From Euphorbia lathyris (taxonomy: Eukaryota; Streptophyta; Magnoliopsida; Malpighiales; Euphorbiaceae): 64,000 nucleotides of DNA. The notes beneath the pieces were generated by a model. It was not told where the DNA came from, ran no database searches, and saw only the letters and a list, made by a program, of their open reading frames with translations. The translations under genes were made by a program, and so were the position numbers. Where the stretch lies: positions 86,383,501 through 86,447,500 of the forward strand of contig NC_088916.1 of the NCBI RefSeq assembly GCF_963576675.1, given 5' to 3'. Shown here piece by piece: positions 35,201-50,518 of the stretch; the stretch's first letter is position 1, and each line of letters starts with the position of its first letter.

Positions 35201-38200
35201 TTTTAATTTTATTATATATATTTATCTATAAAAATATTATTTTATCTGTATTATATCTAAGAGTTCTACATAATTTAAATTAATCCCTAAAATCTCTCTA
35301 ATTCTCTACACATCTATATATAATATAAAACAGTAACGATGGAACTGAGGTGTCACTTCGTCCTTTTTTAGTGATAAAAAATTTAATATATTAATTTTAA
35401 TTTTATTATATATATTTATCTATAAAAAGATTATTTTATCTGTATTATATCTAAGAGTTCTACAGAATTTAAATTAATCCCTAAAATCTCTCTAATTCTC
35501 TACACATCTATATATAATATAAAACAGTAACGATGGAACTGAGGTGTCACTTCATCCTTTTTTAGTGATAAAAAATTTAATATATTAATTTTAATTTTAT
35601 TATATATATTTATCTATAAAAAGATTATTTTATCTGTATTATATCTAAGAGTTCTACAGAATTTAAATTAATCCCTAAAATCTCTCTAATTCTCTACACA
35701 TCTATATATAATATAAAACAGTAACGATGGAACTGAGGTGTCACCTCCTCCTTTTTTAGTGATAAAAAATTTAATATATTAATTTTAATTTTATTATATA
35801 TATTTATCTATAAAAAGATTATTTTATCTGTATTATATCTAAGAGTTCTACAGAATTTAAATTAATCCCTAAAATCTCTCTAATTCTCTACACATCTATA
35901 TATAATATAAAACAGTAACGATGGAACTGAGGTGTCACTTCCTCCTTTTTTAGTGATAAAAAATTTAATATATTAATTTTAATTTTATTATATATATTTA
36001 TCTATAAAAAGATTATTTTATCCGTACCATATCTAAGAGTTCTACAGAATTTAAATTAATCCCTAAAATCTCTCTAATTCTCTACACATCTATATATAAT
36101 ATAAAACAGTAACGATGGAACTGAGGTGTCACTTCCTCCTTTTTTAGTGATAAAAAATTTAATATATTAATTTTAATTTTATTATATATATTTATCTATA
36201 AAAAGATTATTGTATCCGTACCATATCTAAGAGTTCTACAGAATTTAAATTAATCCCTAAAATCTCTCTAATTCTCTACACATCTATATATAATATAAAA
36301 CAGTAACGATGGAACTGAGGTGTCACTTCCTCCTTTTTTAGTGATAAAAAATTTAATATATTAATTTTAATTTTATTATATATATTTATCTATAAAAAGA
36401 TTATTGTATCCGTACCATATCTAAGAGTTCTACAGAATTTTAATTAATCCCTAAAATCTCTCTAAGTCTCTACACATCTATATATAATATAAAACAGTAA
36501 CGATGGAACTGATGTTTCACTTCCTCCTTTTTTAGTGATAAAAAATTTAATATATTAATTTTAATTTTATTATATATATTTATCTATAAAACGATTATTT
36601 TATCCGTACTATATCTAAGAGTTCTATAGAATTTAAACTAATCTCTAAAATCTCGCTAATTCTTTACACATCTATATCTATATATAATATAAAACAGTAA
36701 CGATGGAATTGAGGTGTCACTTCCTCCTTTTTTAGTGATAAAATTTTTAATATATTAATTTTAATTTTATTATATATATTTATCTATAAAAAGATTATTT
36801 TATCCGTACTATATCTAAGAGTTCTACAGAATTTAAATTAATCCCTAAAATCTCTGTAATTCTCTACACGTCTATATATAATATTAAACAGTAACGATGG
36901 AAATGAGGTGTCACTTCCTCCTTTTTTAGTGATAAAAAATTTAATATATTAATTTTAATTTTATTATATATATTTATCTATAAAAAGATTATTTTATCTG
37001 TATTATATCTAAGAGTTCTACAGAAATTAATCCCTAAAATCTCTCTAATTCTCTACACATCTATATATAATATAAAACAGTAACGATGGAACTGAGGTGT
37101 CACTTCCTCCTTTTTTAGTGATAAAAAATTTAATATATTAATTTTAATTTTATTATATATATTTATCTATAAAACGATTATTTTATCCGAACTATATCTA
37201 AGAGTTCTATAGAATTTAAACTAATCCCTAAAATCTCTCTAATTCTCTACACGTCTATATATAATATAAAACAGTAACGATGGAACTGAGGTGTCACTTC
37301 CTCCTTTTTTAGTGATAAAAAATTTAATATATTAATTTTAATTTTATTATATATATTTATCTATAAAAAGATTATTTTATCCGTACTATATCTATGAGTT
37401 CTACAGAATTTAAATTAATCCCTAAAATCTCTCTAATTCTCTACACATCTATATATAATATAAAACAGTAACGATGGAAATGAGGTGTCACTTCCTCCTT
37501 TTTTAGTGATAAAAAATTTAATATATTAATTTTAATTTTATTATATATATTTATCTATAAAAAGATTATTTTATCTGTATTATATCTAAGAGTTCTACAG
37601 AATTTAAATTAATCCCTAAAATCTCTCTAATTCTCTACACATCTATATATAATATAAAACAGTAACGATGGAACTGAGGTGTCACTTCCTCCTTTTTTAG
37701 TGATAAAAAATTTAATATATTAATTTTAATTTTATTATATATATTTATCTATAAAAAGATTATTTTATCTCTATTATATCTAAGAGTTCTACAAAATTTA
37801 AATTAATCCCTAAAATCTCTCTAATTCTCTACACATCTATATATAATATAAAACAGTAACGATGGAAATGAGGTGTCACTTCCTCCTTTTTTAGTGATAA
37901 AAAATTTAATATATTAATTTTAATTTTATTATATATATTTATCTATAAAAAGATTATTTTATCTCTATTATATCTAAGAGTTCTACAAAATTTAAATTAA
38001 TCCCTAAAATCTCTCTAATTCTCTACACATCTATATATAATATAAAACAGTAACGATGGAAATGAGGTGTCACTTCCTCCTTTTTTAGTGATAAAAAATT
38101 TAATATATTAATTTTAATTTTATTATATATATTTATCTATAAAAAGATTATTTTATCTCTATTATATCTAAGAGTTCTACAAAATTTAAATTAATCCCTA

Positions 38201-41200
38201 AAATCTCTCTAATTCTCTACACATCTATATATAATATAAAACAGTAACGATGGAAATGAGGTGTCACTTCCTCCTTTTTTAGTGATAAAAATTTAATATA
38301 TTAATTTTAATTTTATTATATATATTTATCTATAAAAAGATTATTTTATCTGTATTATATCTAAGAGTTCTACATAATTTAAATTAATCCCTAAAATCTC
38401 TCTAATTCTCTACACATCTATATATAATATAAAACAGTAACGATGGAACTGAGGTGTCACTTCGTCCTTTTTTAGTGATAAAAAATTTAATATATTAATT
38501 TTAATTTTATTATATATATTTATCTATAAAAAGATTATTTTATCTGTATTATATCTAAGAGTTCTACAGAATTTAAATTAATCCCTAAAATCTCTCTAAT
38601 TCTCTACACATCTATATATAATATAAAACAGTAACGATGGAACTGAGGTGTCACTTCATCCTTTTTTAGTGATAAAAAATTTAATATATTAATTTTAATT
38701 TTATTATATATATTTATCTATAAAAAGATTATTTTATCTGTATTATATCTAAGAGTTCTACAGAATTTAAATTAATCCCTAAAATCTCTCTAATTCTCTA
38801 CACATCTATATATAATATAAAACAGTAACGATGGAACTGAGGTGTCACCTCCTCCTTTTTTAGTGATAAAAAATTTAATATATTAATTTTAATTTTATTA
38901 TATATATTTATCTATAAAAAGATTATTTTATCTGTATTATATCTAAGAGTTCTACAGAATTTAAATTAATCCCTAAAATCTCTCTAATTCTCTACACATC
39001 TATATATAATATAAAACAGTAACGATGGAAATGAGGTGTCACTTCCTCCTTTTTTAGTGATAAAAAATTTAATATATTAATTTTAATTTTATTATATATA
39101 TTTATCTATAAAAAGATTATTTTATCTGTATTATATCTAAGAGTTCTACAGAATTTAAATTAATCCCTAAAATCTCTCTAATTCTCTACACATCTATATA
39201 TAATATAAAACAGTAACGATGGAACTGAGGTGTCACTTCGTCCTTTTTTAGTGATAAAAAATTTAATATATTAATTTTAATTTTATTATATATATTTATC
39301 TATAAAAAGATTATTTTATCTGTATTATATCTAAGAGTTCTACAGAATTTAAATTAATCCCTAAAATCTCTCTAATTCTCTACACATCTATATATAATAT
39401 AAAACAGTAACGATGGAACTGAGGTGTCACTTCCTCCTTTTTTAGTGATAAAAAATTTAATATATTAATTTTAATTTTATTATATATATTTATCTATAAA
39501 AAGATTATTTTATCTCTATTATATCTAAGAGTTCTACAAAATTTAAATTAATCCCTAAAATCTCTCTAATTCTCTACACATCTATATATAATATAAAACA
39601 GTAACGATGGAAATGAGGTGTCACTTCCTCCTTTTTTAGTGATAAAAATTTAATATATTAATTTTAATTTTATTATATATATTTATCTATAAAAAGATTA
39701 TTTTATCTGTATTATATCTAAGAGTTCTACATAATTTAAATTAATCCCTAAAATCTCTCTAATTCTCTACACATCTATATATAATATAAAACAGTAACGA
39801 TGGAACTGAGGTGTCACTTCGTCCTTTTTTAGTGATAAAAAATTTAATATATTAATTTTAATTTTATTATATATATTTATCTATAAAAAGATTATTTTAT
39901 CTGTATTATATCTAAGAGTTCTACAGAATTTAAATTAATCCCTAAAATCTCTCTAATTCTCTACACATCTATATATAATATAAAACAGTAACGATGGAAC
40001 TGAGGTGTCACTTCATCCTTTTTTAGTGATAAAAAATTTAATATATTAATTTTAATTTTATTATATATATTTATCTATAAAAAGATTATTTTATCTGTAT
40101 TATATCTAAGAGTTCTACAGAATTTAAATTAATCCCTAAAATCTCTCTAATTCTCTACACATCTATATATAATATAAAACAGTAACGATGGAACTGAGGT
40201 GTCACCTCCTCCTTTTTTAGTGATAAAAAATTTAATATATTAATTTTAATTTTATTATATATATTTATCTATAAAAAGATTATTTTATCTGTATTATATC
40301 TAAGAGTTCTACAGAATTTAAATTAATCCCTAAAATCTCTCTAATTCTCTACACATCTATATATAATATAAAACAGTAACGATGGAAATGAGGTGTCACC
40401 TCCTCCTTTTTTAGTGATAAAAAATTTAATATATTAATTTTAATTTTATTATATATATTTATCTATAAAAAGATTATTTTATCTGTATTATATCTAAGAG
40501 TTCTACAGAATTTAAATTAATCCCTAAAATCTCTCTAATTCTCTACACATCTATATATAATATAAAACAGTAACGATGGAACTGAGGTGTCACCTCCTCC
40601 TTTTTTAGTGATAAAAAATTTAATATATTAATTTTAATTTTATTATATATATTTATCTATAAAAAGATTATTTTATCTGTATTATATCTAAGAGTTCTAC
40701 AGAATTTAAATTAATCCCTAAAATCTCTCTAATTCTCTACACATCTATATATAATATAAAACAGTAACGATGGAACTGAGGTGTCACCTCCTCCTTTTTT
40801 AGTGATAAAAAATTTAATATATTAATTTTAATTTTATTATATATATTTATCTATAAAAAGATTATTTTATCTGTATTATATCTAAGAGTTCTACAGAATT
40901 TAAATTAATCCCTAAAATCTCTCTAATTCTCTACACATCTATATATAATATAAAACAGTAACGATGGAACTGAGGTGTCACCTCCTCCTTTTTTAGTGAT
41001 AAAAAATTTAATATATTAATTTTAATTTTATTATATATATTTATCTATAAAAAGATTATTTTATCTGTATTATATCTAAGAGTTCTACAGAATTTAAATT
41101 AATCCCTAAAATCTCTCTAATTCTCTACACATCTATATATAATATAAAACAGTAACGATGGAACTGAGGTGTCACTTCCTCCTTTTTTAGTGATAAAAAA

Positions 41201-44200
41201 TTTAATATATTAATTTTAATTTTATTATATATATTTATCTATAAAAAGATTATTTTATCCGTACCATATCTAAGAGTTCTACAGAATTTAAATTAATCCC
41301 TAAAATCTCTCTAATTCTCTACACATCTATATATAATATAAAACAGTAACGATGGAAATGAGGTGTCACTTCCTCCTTTTTTAGTGATAAAAATTTAATA
41401 TATTAATTTTAATTTTATTATATATATTTATCTATAAAAAGATTATTTTATCTGTATTATATCTAAGAGTTCTACATAATTTAAATTAATCCCTAAAATC
41501 TCTCTAATTCTCTACACATCTATATATAATATAAAACAGTAACGATGGAACTGAGGTGTCACTTCGTCCTTTTTTAGTGATAAAAAATTTAATATATTAA
41601 TTTTAATTTTATTATATATATTTATCTATAAAAAGATTATTTTATCTGTATTATATCTAAGAGTTCTACAGAATTTAAATTAATCCCTAAAATCTCTCTA
41701 ATTCTCTACACATCTATATATAATATAAAACAGTAACGATGGAACTGAGGTGTCACTTCATCCTTTTTTAGTGATAAAAAATTTAATATATTAATTTTAA
41801 TTTTATTATATATATTTATCTATAAAAAGATTATTTTATCTGTATTATATCTAAGAGTTCTACAGAATTTAAATTAATCCCTAAAATCTCTCTAATTCTC
41901 TACACATCTATATATAATATAAAACAGTAACGATGGAACTGAGGTGTCACCTCCTCCTTTTTTAGTGATAAAAAATTTAATATATTAATTTTAATTTTAT
42001 TATATATATTTATCTATAAAAAGATTATTTTATCTGTATTATATCTAAGAGTTCTACAGAATTTAAATTAATCCCTAAAATCTCTCTAATTCTCTACACA
42101 TCTATATATAATATAAAACAGTAACGATGGAACTGAGGTGTCACCTCCTCCTTTTTTAGTGATAAAAAATTTAATATATTAATTTTAATTTTATTATATA
42201 TATTTATCTATAAAAAGATTATTTTATCTGTATTATATCTAAGAGTTCTACAGAATTTAAATTAATCCCTAAAATCTCTCTAATTCTCTACACATCTATA
42301 TATAATATAAAACAGTAACGATGGAACTGAGGTGTCACTTCCTCCTTTTTTAGTGATAAAAAATTTAATATATTAATTTTAATTTTATTATATATATTTA
42401 TCTATAAAAAGATTATTTTATCCGTACCATATCTAAGAGTTCTACAGAATTTAAATTAATCCCTAAAATCTCTCTAATTCTCTACACATCTATATATAAT
42501 ATAAAACAGTAACGATGGAACTGAGGTGTCACTTCCTCCTTTTTTAGTGATAAAAAATTTAATATATTAATTTTAATTTTATTATATATATTTATCTATA
42601 AAAAGATTATTGTATCCGTACCATATCTAAGAGTTCTACAGAATTTAAATTAATCCCTAAAATCTCTCTAATTCTCTACACATCTATATATAATATAAAA
42701 CAGTAACGATGGAACTGAGGTGTCACTTCCTCCTTTTTTAGTGATAAAAAATTTAATATATTAATTTTAATTTTATTATATATATTTATCTATAAAAAGA
42801 TTATTGTATCCGTACCATATCTAAGAGTTCTACAGAATTTTAATTAATCCCTAAAATCTCTCTAAGTCTCTACACATCTATATATAATATAAAACAGTAA
42901 CGATGGAACTGATGTTTCACTTCCTCCTTTTTTAGTGATAAAAAATTTAATATATTAATTTTAATTTTATTATATATATTTATCTATAAAAAGATTATTG
43001 TATCCGTACCATATCTAAGAGTTCTACAGAATTTTAATTAATCCCTAAAATCTCTCTAAGTCTCTACACATCTATATATAATATAAAACAGTAACGATGG
43101 AACTGATGTTTCACTTCCTCCTTTTTTAGTGATAAAAAATTTAATATATTAATTTTAATTTTATTATATATATTTATCTATAAAAAGATTATTTTATCTG
43201 TATTATATCTAAGAGTTCTACAGAATTTAAATTAATCCCTAAAATCTCTCTAATTCTCTACACATCTATATATAATATAAAACAGTAACGATGGAACTGA
43301 GGTGTCACCTCCTCCTTTTTTAGTGATAAAAAATTTAATATATTAATTTTAATTTTATTATATATATTTATCTATAAAAAGATTATTTTATCTGTATTAT
43401 ATCTAAGAGTTCTACAGAATTTAAATTAATCCCTAAAATCTCTCTAATTCTCTACACATCTATATATAATATAAAACAGTAACGATGGAACTGAGGTGTC
43501 ACCTCCTCCTTTTTTAGTGATAAAAAATTTAATATATTAATTTTAATTTTATTATATATATTTATCTATAAAAAGATTATTTTATCTGTATTATATCTAA
43601 GAGTTCTACAGAATTTAAATTAATCCCTAAAATCTCTCTAATTCTCTACACATCTATATATAATATAAAACAGTAACGATGGAACTGAGGTGTCACTTCC
43701 TCCTTTTTTAGTGATAAAAAATTTAATATATTAATTTTAATTTTATTATATATATTTATCTATAAAAAGATTATTTTATCCGTACCATATCTAAGAGTTC
43801 TACAGAATTTAAATTAATCCCTAAAATCTCTCTAATTCTCTACACATCTATATATAATATAAAACAGTAACGATGGAACTGAGGTGTCACTTCCTCCTTT
43901 TTTAGTGATAAAAAATTTAATATATTAATTTTAATTTTATTATATATATTTATCTATAAAAAGATTATTGTATCCGTACCATATCTAAGAGTTCTACAGA
44001 ATTTAAATTAATCCCTAAAATCTCTCTAATTCTCTACACATCTATATATAATATAAAACAGTAACGATGGAACTGAGGTGTCACTTCCTCCTTTTTTAGT
44101 GATAAAAAATTTAATATATTAATTTTAATTTTATTATATATATTTATCTATAAAAAGATTATTGTATCCGTACCATATCTAAGAGTTCTACAGAATTTTA

Positions 44201-47200
44201 ATTAATCCCTAAAATCTCTCTAAGTCTCTACACATCTATATATAATATAAAACAGTAACGATGGAACTGATGTTTCACTTCCTCCTTTTTTAGTGATAAA
44301 AAATTTAATATATTAATTTTAATTTTATTATATATATTTATCTATAAAAAGATTATTTTATCTGTATTATATCTAAGAGTTCTACAGAATTTAAATTAAT
44401 CCCTAAAATCTCTCTAATTCTCTACACATCTATATATAATATAAAACAGTAACGATGGAACTGAGGTGTCACCTCCTCCTTTTTTAGTGATAAAAAATTT
44501 AATATATTAATTTTAATTTTATTATATATATTTATCTATAAAAAGATTATTTTATCTGTATTATATCTAAGAGTTCTACAGAATTTAAATTAATCCCTAA
44601 AATCTCTCTAATTCTCTACACATCTATATATAATATAAAACAGTAACGATGGAACTGAGGTGTCACCTCCTCCTTTTTTAGTGATAAAAAATTTAATATA
44701 TTAATTTTAATTTTATTATATATATTTATCTATAAAAAGATTATTTTATCTGTATTATATCTAAGAGTTCTACAGAATTTAAATTAATCCCTAAAATCTC
44801 TCTAATTCTCTACACATCTATATATAATATAAAACAGTAACGATGGAACTGAGGTGTCACTTCCTCCTTTTTTAGTGATAAAAAATTTAATATATTAATT
44901 TTAATTTTATTATATATATTTATCTATAAAAAGATTATTTTATCCGTACCATATCTAAGAGTTCTACAGAATTTAAATTAATCCCTAAAATCTCTCTAAT
45001 TCTCTACACATCTATATATAATATAAAACAGTAACGATGGAACTGAGGTGTCACTTCCTCCTTTTTTAGTGATAAAAAATTTAATATATTAATTTTAATT
45101 TTATTATATATATTTATCTATAAAAAGATTATTGTATCCGTACCATATCTAAGAGTTCTACAGAATTTTAATTAATCCCTAAAATCTCTCTAAGTCTCTA
45201 CACATCTATATATAATATAAAACAGTAACGATGGAACTGAGGTGTCACTTCATCCTTTTTTAGTGATAAAAAATTTAATATATTAATTTTAATTTTATTA
45301 TATATATTTATCTATAAAAAGATTATTTTATCTGTATTATATCTAAGAGTTCTACAGAATTTAAATTAATCCCTAAAATCTCTCTAATTCTCTACACATC
45401 TATATATAATATAAAACAGTAACGATGGAACTGAGGTGTCACCTCCTCCTTTTTTAGTGATAAAAAATTTAATATATTAATTTTAATTTTATTATATATA
45501 TTTATCTATAAAAAGATTATTTTATCTGTATTATATCTAAGAGTTCTACAGAATTTAAATTAATCCCTAAAATCTCTCTAATTCTCTACACATCTATATA
45601 TAATATAAAACAGTAACGATGGAACTGAGGTGTCACTTCCTCCTTTTTTAGTGATAAAAAATTTAATATATTAATTTTAATTTTATTATATATATTTATC
45701 TATAAAAAGATTATTTTATCCGTACCATATCTAAGAGTTCTACAGAATTTAAATTAATCCCTAAAATCTCTCTAATTCTCTACACATCTATATATAATAT
45801 AAAACAGTAACGATGGAACTGAGGTGTCACTTCCTCCTTTTTTAGTGATAAAAAATTTAATATATTAATTTTAATTTTATTATATATATTTATCTATAAA
45901 AAGATTATTGTATCCGTACCATATCTAAGAGTTCTACAGAATTTAAATTAATCCCTAAAATCTCTCTAATTCTCTACACATCTATATATAATATAAAACA
46001 GTAACGATGGAACTGAGGTGTCACTTCCTCCTTTTTTAGTGATAAAAAATTTAATATATTAATTTTAATTTTATTATATATATTTATCTATAAAAAGATT
46101 ATTGTATCCGTACCATATCTAAGAGTTCTACAGAATTTTAATTAATCCCTAAAATCTCTCTAAGTCTCTACACATCTATATATAATATAAAACAGTAACG
46201 ATGGAACTGATGTTTCACTTCCTCCTTTTTTAGTGATAAAAAATTTAATATATTAATTTTAATTTTATTATATATATTTATCTATAAAAAGATTATTTTA
46301 TCTGTATTATATCTAAGAGTTCTACAGAAATTAATCCCTAAAATCTCTCTAATTCTCTACACATCTATATATAATATAAAACAGTAACGATGGAACTGAG
46401 GTGTCACTTCCTCCTTTTTTAGTGATAAAAAATTTAATATATTAATTTTAATTTTATTATATATATTTATCTATAAAACGATTATTTTATCCGAACTATA
46501 TCTAAGAGTTCTATAGAATTTAAACTAATCCCTAAAATCTCTCTAATTCTCTACACGTCTATATATAATATAAAACAGTAACGATGGAACTGAGGTGTCA
46601 CTTCCTCCTTTTTTAGTGATAAAAAATTTAATATATTAATTTTAATTTTATTATATATATTTATCTATAAAAAGATTATTTTATCCGTACTATATCTAAG
46701 AGTTCTACAGAATTTAAATTAATCCCTAAAATCTCTCTAATTCTCTACACATCTATATATAATATAAAACAGTAACGATGGAAATGAGGTGTCACTTCCT
46801 CCTTTTTTAGTGATAAAAAATTTAATATATTAATTTTAATTTTATTATATATATTTATCTATAAAAAGATTATTTTATCTGTATTATATCTAAGAGTTCT
46901 ACAGAATTTAAATTAATCCCTAAAATCTCTCTAATTCTCTACACATCTATATATAATATAAAACAGTAACGATGGAACTGAGGTGTCACTTCCTCCTTTT
47001 TTAGTGATAAAAAATTTAATATATTAATTTTAATTTTATTATATATATTTATCTATAAAAAGATTATTTTATCTCTATTATATCTAAGAGTTCTACAAAA
47101 TTTAAATTAATCCCTAAAATCTCTCTAATTCTCTACACATCTATATATAATATAAAACAGTAACGATGGAAATGAGGTGTCACTTCCTCCTTTTTTAGTG

Positions 47201-50200
47201 ATAAAAAATTTAATATATTAATTTTAATTTTATTATATATATTTATCTATAAAAAGATTATTTTATCTCTATTATATCTAAGAGTTCTACAAAATTTAAA
47301 TTAATCCCTAAAATCTCTCTAATTCTCTACACATCTATATATAATATAAAACAGTAACGATGGAAATGAGGTGTCACTTCCTCCTTTTTTAGTGATAAAA
47401 AATTTAATATATTAATTTTAATTTTATTATATATATTTATCTATAAAAAGATTATTTTATCTCTATTATATCTAAGAGTTCTACAAACTTTAAATTAATC
47501 CCTAAAATCTCTCTAATTCTCTACACATCTATATATAATATAAAACAGTAACGATGGAAATGAGGTGTCACTTCCTCCTTTTTTAGTGATAAAAATTTAA
47601 TATATTAATTTTAATTTTATTATATATATTTATCTATAAAAAGATTATTTTATCTGTATTATATCTAAGAGTTCTACATAATTTAAATTAATCCCTAAAA
47701 TCTCTCTAATTCTCTACACATCTATATATAATATAAAACAGTAACGATGGAACTGAGGTGTCACTTCGTCCTTTTTTAGTGATAAAAAATTTAATATATT
47801 AATTTTAATTTTATTATATATATTTATCTATAAAAAGATTATTTTATCTGTATTATATCTAAGAGTTCTACAGAATTTAAATTAATCCCTAAAATCTCTC
47901 TAATTCTCTACACATCTATATATAATATAAAACAGTAACGATGGAACTGAGGTGTCACTTCATCCTTTTTTAGTGATAAAAAATTTAATATATTAATTTT
48001 AATTTTATTATATATATTTATCTATAAAAAGATTATTTTATCTGTATTATATCTAAGAGTTCTACAGAATTTAAATTAATCCCTAAAATCTCTCTAATTC
48101 TCTACACATCTATATATAATATAAAACAGTAACGATGGAACTGAGGTGTCACCTCCTCCTTTTTTAGTGATAAAAAATTTAATATATTAATTTTAATTTT
48201 ATTATATATATTTATCTATAAAAAGATTATTTTATCTGTATTATATCTAAGAGTTCTACAGAATTTAAATTAATCCCTAAAATCTCTCTAATTCTCTACA
48301 CATCTATATATAATATAAAACAGTAACGATGGAAATGAGGTGTCACTTCCTCCTTTTTTAGTGATAAAAAATTTAATATATTAATTTTAATTTTATTATA
48401 TATATTTATCTATAAAAAGATTATTTTATCTGTATTATATCTAAGAGTTCTACAGAATTTAAATTAATCCCTAAAATCTCTCTAATTCTCTACACATCTA
48501 TATATAATATAAAACAGTAACGATGGAACTGAGGTGTCACTTCGTCCTTTTTTAGTGATAAAAAATTTAATATATTAATTTTAATTTTATTATATATATT
48601 TATCTATAAAAAGATTATTTTATCTGTATTATATCTAAGAGTTCTACAGAATTTAAATTAATCCCTAAAATCTCTCTAATTCTCTACACATCTATATATA
48701 ATATAAAACAGTAACGATGGAACTGAGGTGTCACTTCATCCTTTTTTAGTGATAAAAAATTTAATATATTAATTTTAATTTTATTATATATATTTATCTA
48801 TAAAAAGATTATTTTATCTGTATTATATCTAAGAGTTCTACAGAATTTAAATTAATCCCTAAAATCTCTCTAATTCTCTACACATCTATATATAATATAA
48901 AACAGTAACGATGGAACTGAGGTGTCACCTCCTCCTTTTTTAGTGATAAAAAATTTAATATATTAATTTTAATTTTATTATATATATTTATCTATAAAAA
49001 GATTATTTTATCTGTATTATATCTAAGAGTTCTACAGAATTTAAATTAATCCCTAAAATCTCTCTAATTCTCTACACATCTATATATAATATAAAACAGT
49101 AACGATGGAAATGAGGTGTCACTTCCTCCTTTTTTAGTGATAAAAAATTTAATATATTAATTTTAATTTTATTATATATATTTATCTATAAAAAGATTAT
49201 TTTATCCGTACCATATCTAAGAGTTCTACAGAATTTAAATTAATCCCTAAAATCTCTCTAATTCTCTACACATCTATATATAATATAAAACAGTAACGAT
49301 GGAACTGAGGTGTCACTTCCTCCTTTTTTAGTGATAAAAAATTTAATATATTAATTTTAATTTTATTATATATATTTATCTATAAAAAGATTATTGTATC
49401 CGTACCATATCTAAGAGTTCTACAGAATTTAAATTAATCCCTAAAATCTCTCTAATTCTCTACACATCTATATATAATATAAAACAGTAACGATGGAACT
49501 GAGGTGTCACTTCCTCCTTTTTTAGTGATAAAAAATTTAATATATTAATTTTAATTTTATTATATATATTTATCTATAAAAAGATTATTGTATCCGTACC
49601 ATATCTAAGAGTTCTACAGAATTTTAATTAATCCCTAAAATCTCTCTAATTCTCTACACATCTATATATAATATAAAACAGTAACGATGGAACTGATGTT
49701 TCACTTCCTCCTTTTTTAGTGATAAAAAATTTAATATATTAATTTTAATTTTATTATATATATTTATCTATAAAACGATTATTTTATCCGTACTATATCT
49801 AAGAGTTCTATAGAATTTAAACTAATCTCTAAAATCTCGCTAATTCTTTACACATCTATATCTATATATAATATAAAACAGTAACGATGGAATTGAGGTG
49901 TCACTTCCTCCTTTTTTAGTGATAAAATTTTTAATATATTAATTTTAATTTTATTATATATATTTATCTATAAAAAGATTATTTTATCCGTACTATATCT
50001 AAGAGTTCTACAGAATTTAAATTAATCCCTAAAATCTCTGTAATTCTCTACACGTCTATATATAATATTAAACAGTAACGATGGAACTGAGGTGTCACTT
50101 CCTCCTTTTTTAGTGATAAAAAATTTAATATATTAATTTTAATTTTATTATGTATATTTATCTATAAAAAGATTATTTTATCCCATATATCTAAGAGTAC

Positions 50201-50518
50201 TACAGAATTTAAATTAATCCCTAAAATCTCTCTAATTCTCTACATATCTATATATAATATAAAACAGTAACGATGGAACTGAGGTGTCACTTCCTCCTTT
50301 TTTACTGATAAAAAATATAATATAATATATAATATATTAGTTTTTATTTTATTATTATATTTATCTATAAAAATATTATTTAAAGTAAATGTGAAAATGA
50401 AATAATAATATTTAATTTATATAACACATTTATGTCATTAATTGTAATTATTAGATTGTATTTTTATTAATATTTATATATTAAGATGAATCCGTGCATC
50501 GCACGGGCCAACAACTAA
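26217..50518 (+). mobile_element. Helitron with a ~24-kb array of its own 5' end (array A)
   Basis: The insertion starts TCTATATATAATATAAAACA directly after copia A26216. It ends at CTAA50518 followed by T, the A|T target expected of Helitrons. In between, a ~194-bp unit that begins with the same 5' terminus repeats head to tail about 124 times. The first unit is 187 bp, lacking GGTGTCA; others are mostly 194, with 2-10-bp length variants. Each unit runs through AACGATGGAACTGAGGTGTC, ACTTCCTCCTTTTTTAGTG, long AT tracts, ATCTAAGAGTTCTACAG and AATCCCTAAAATCTCTCTAA. Only the last unit carries a 3' end. No ORF of note, no Rep/helicase and no other gene occur in the array, so it is non-autonomous. 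Central units are highly alike; edge units are divergent, which suggests homogenisation by unequal exchange. Confidence 0.9.
50247..50518 (+). mobile_element. Minimal Helitron unit with both termini (272 bp), copy A
   Basis: 5' TC terminus at 50247; 3' hairpin CCGTGC-ATC-GCACGG at 50492-50506; then 12 nt ending CTAA (50515-50518) and a host T. This is the canonical Helitron 3' layout. Identical-length units end arrays B (56971-57242, ending CTAG) and C (59701-59972, ending CTAA). Confidence 0.92.
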
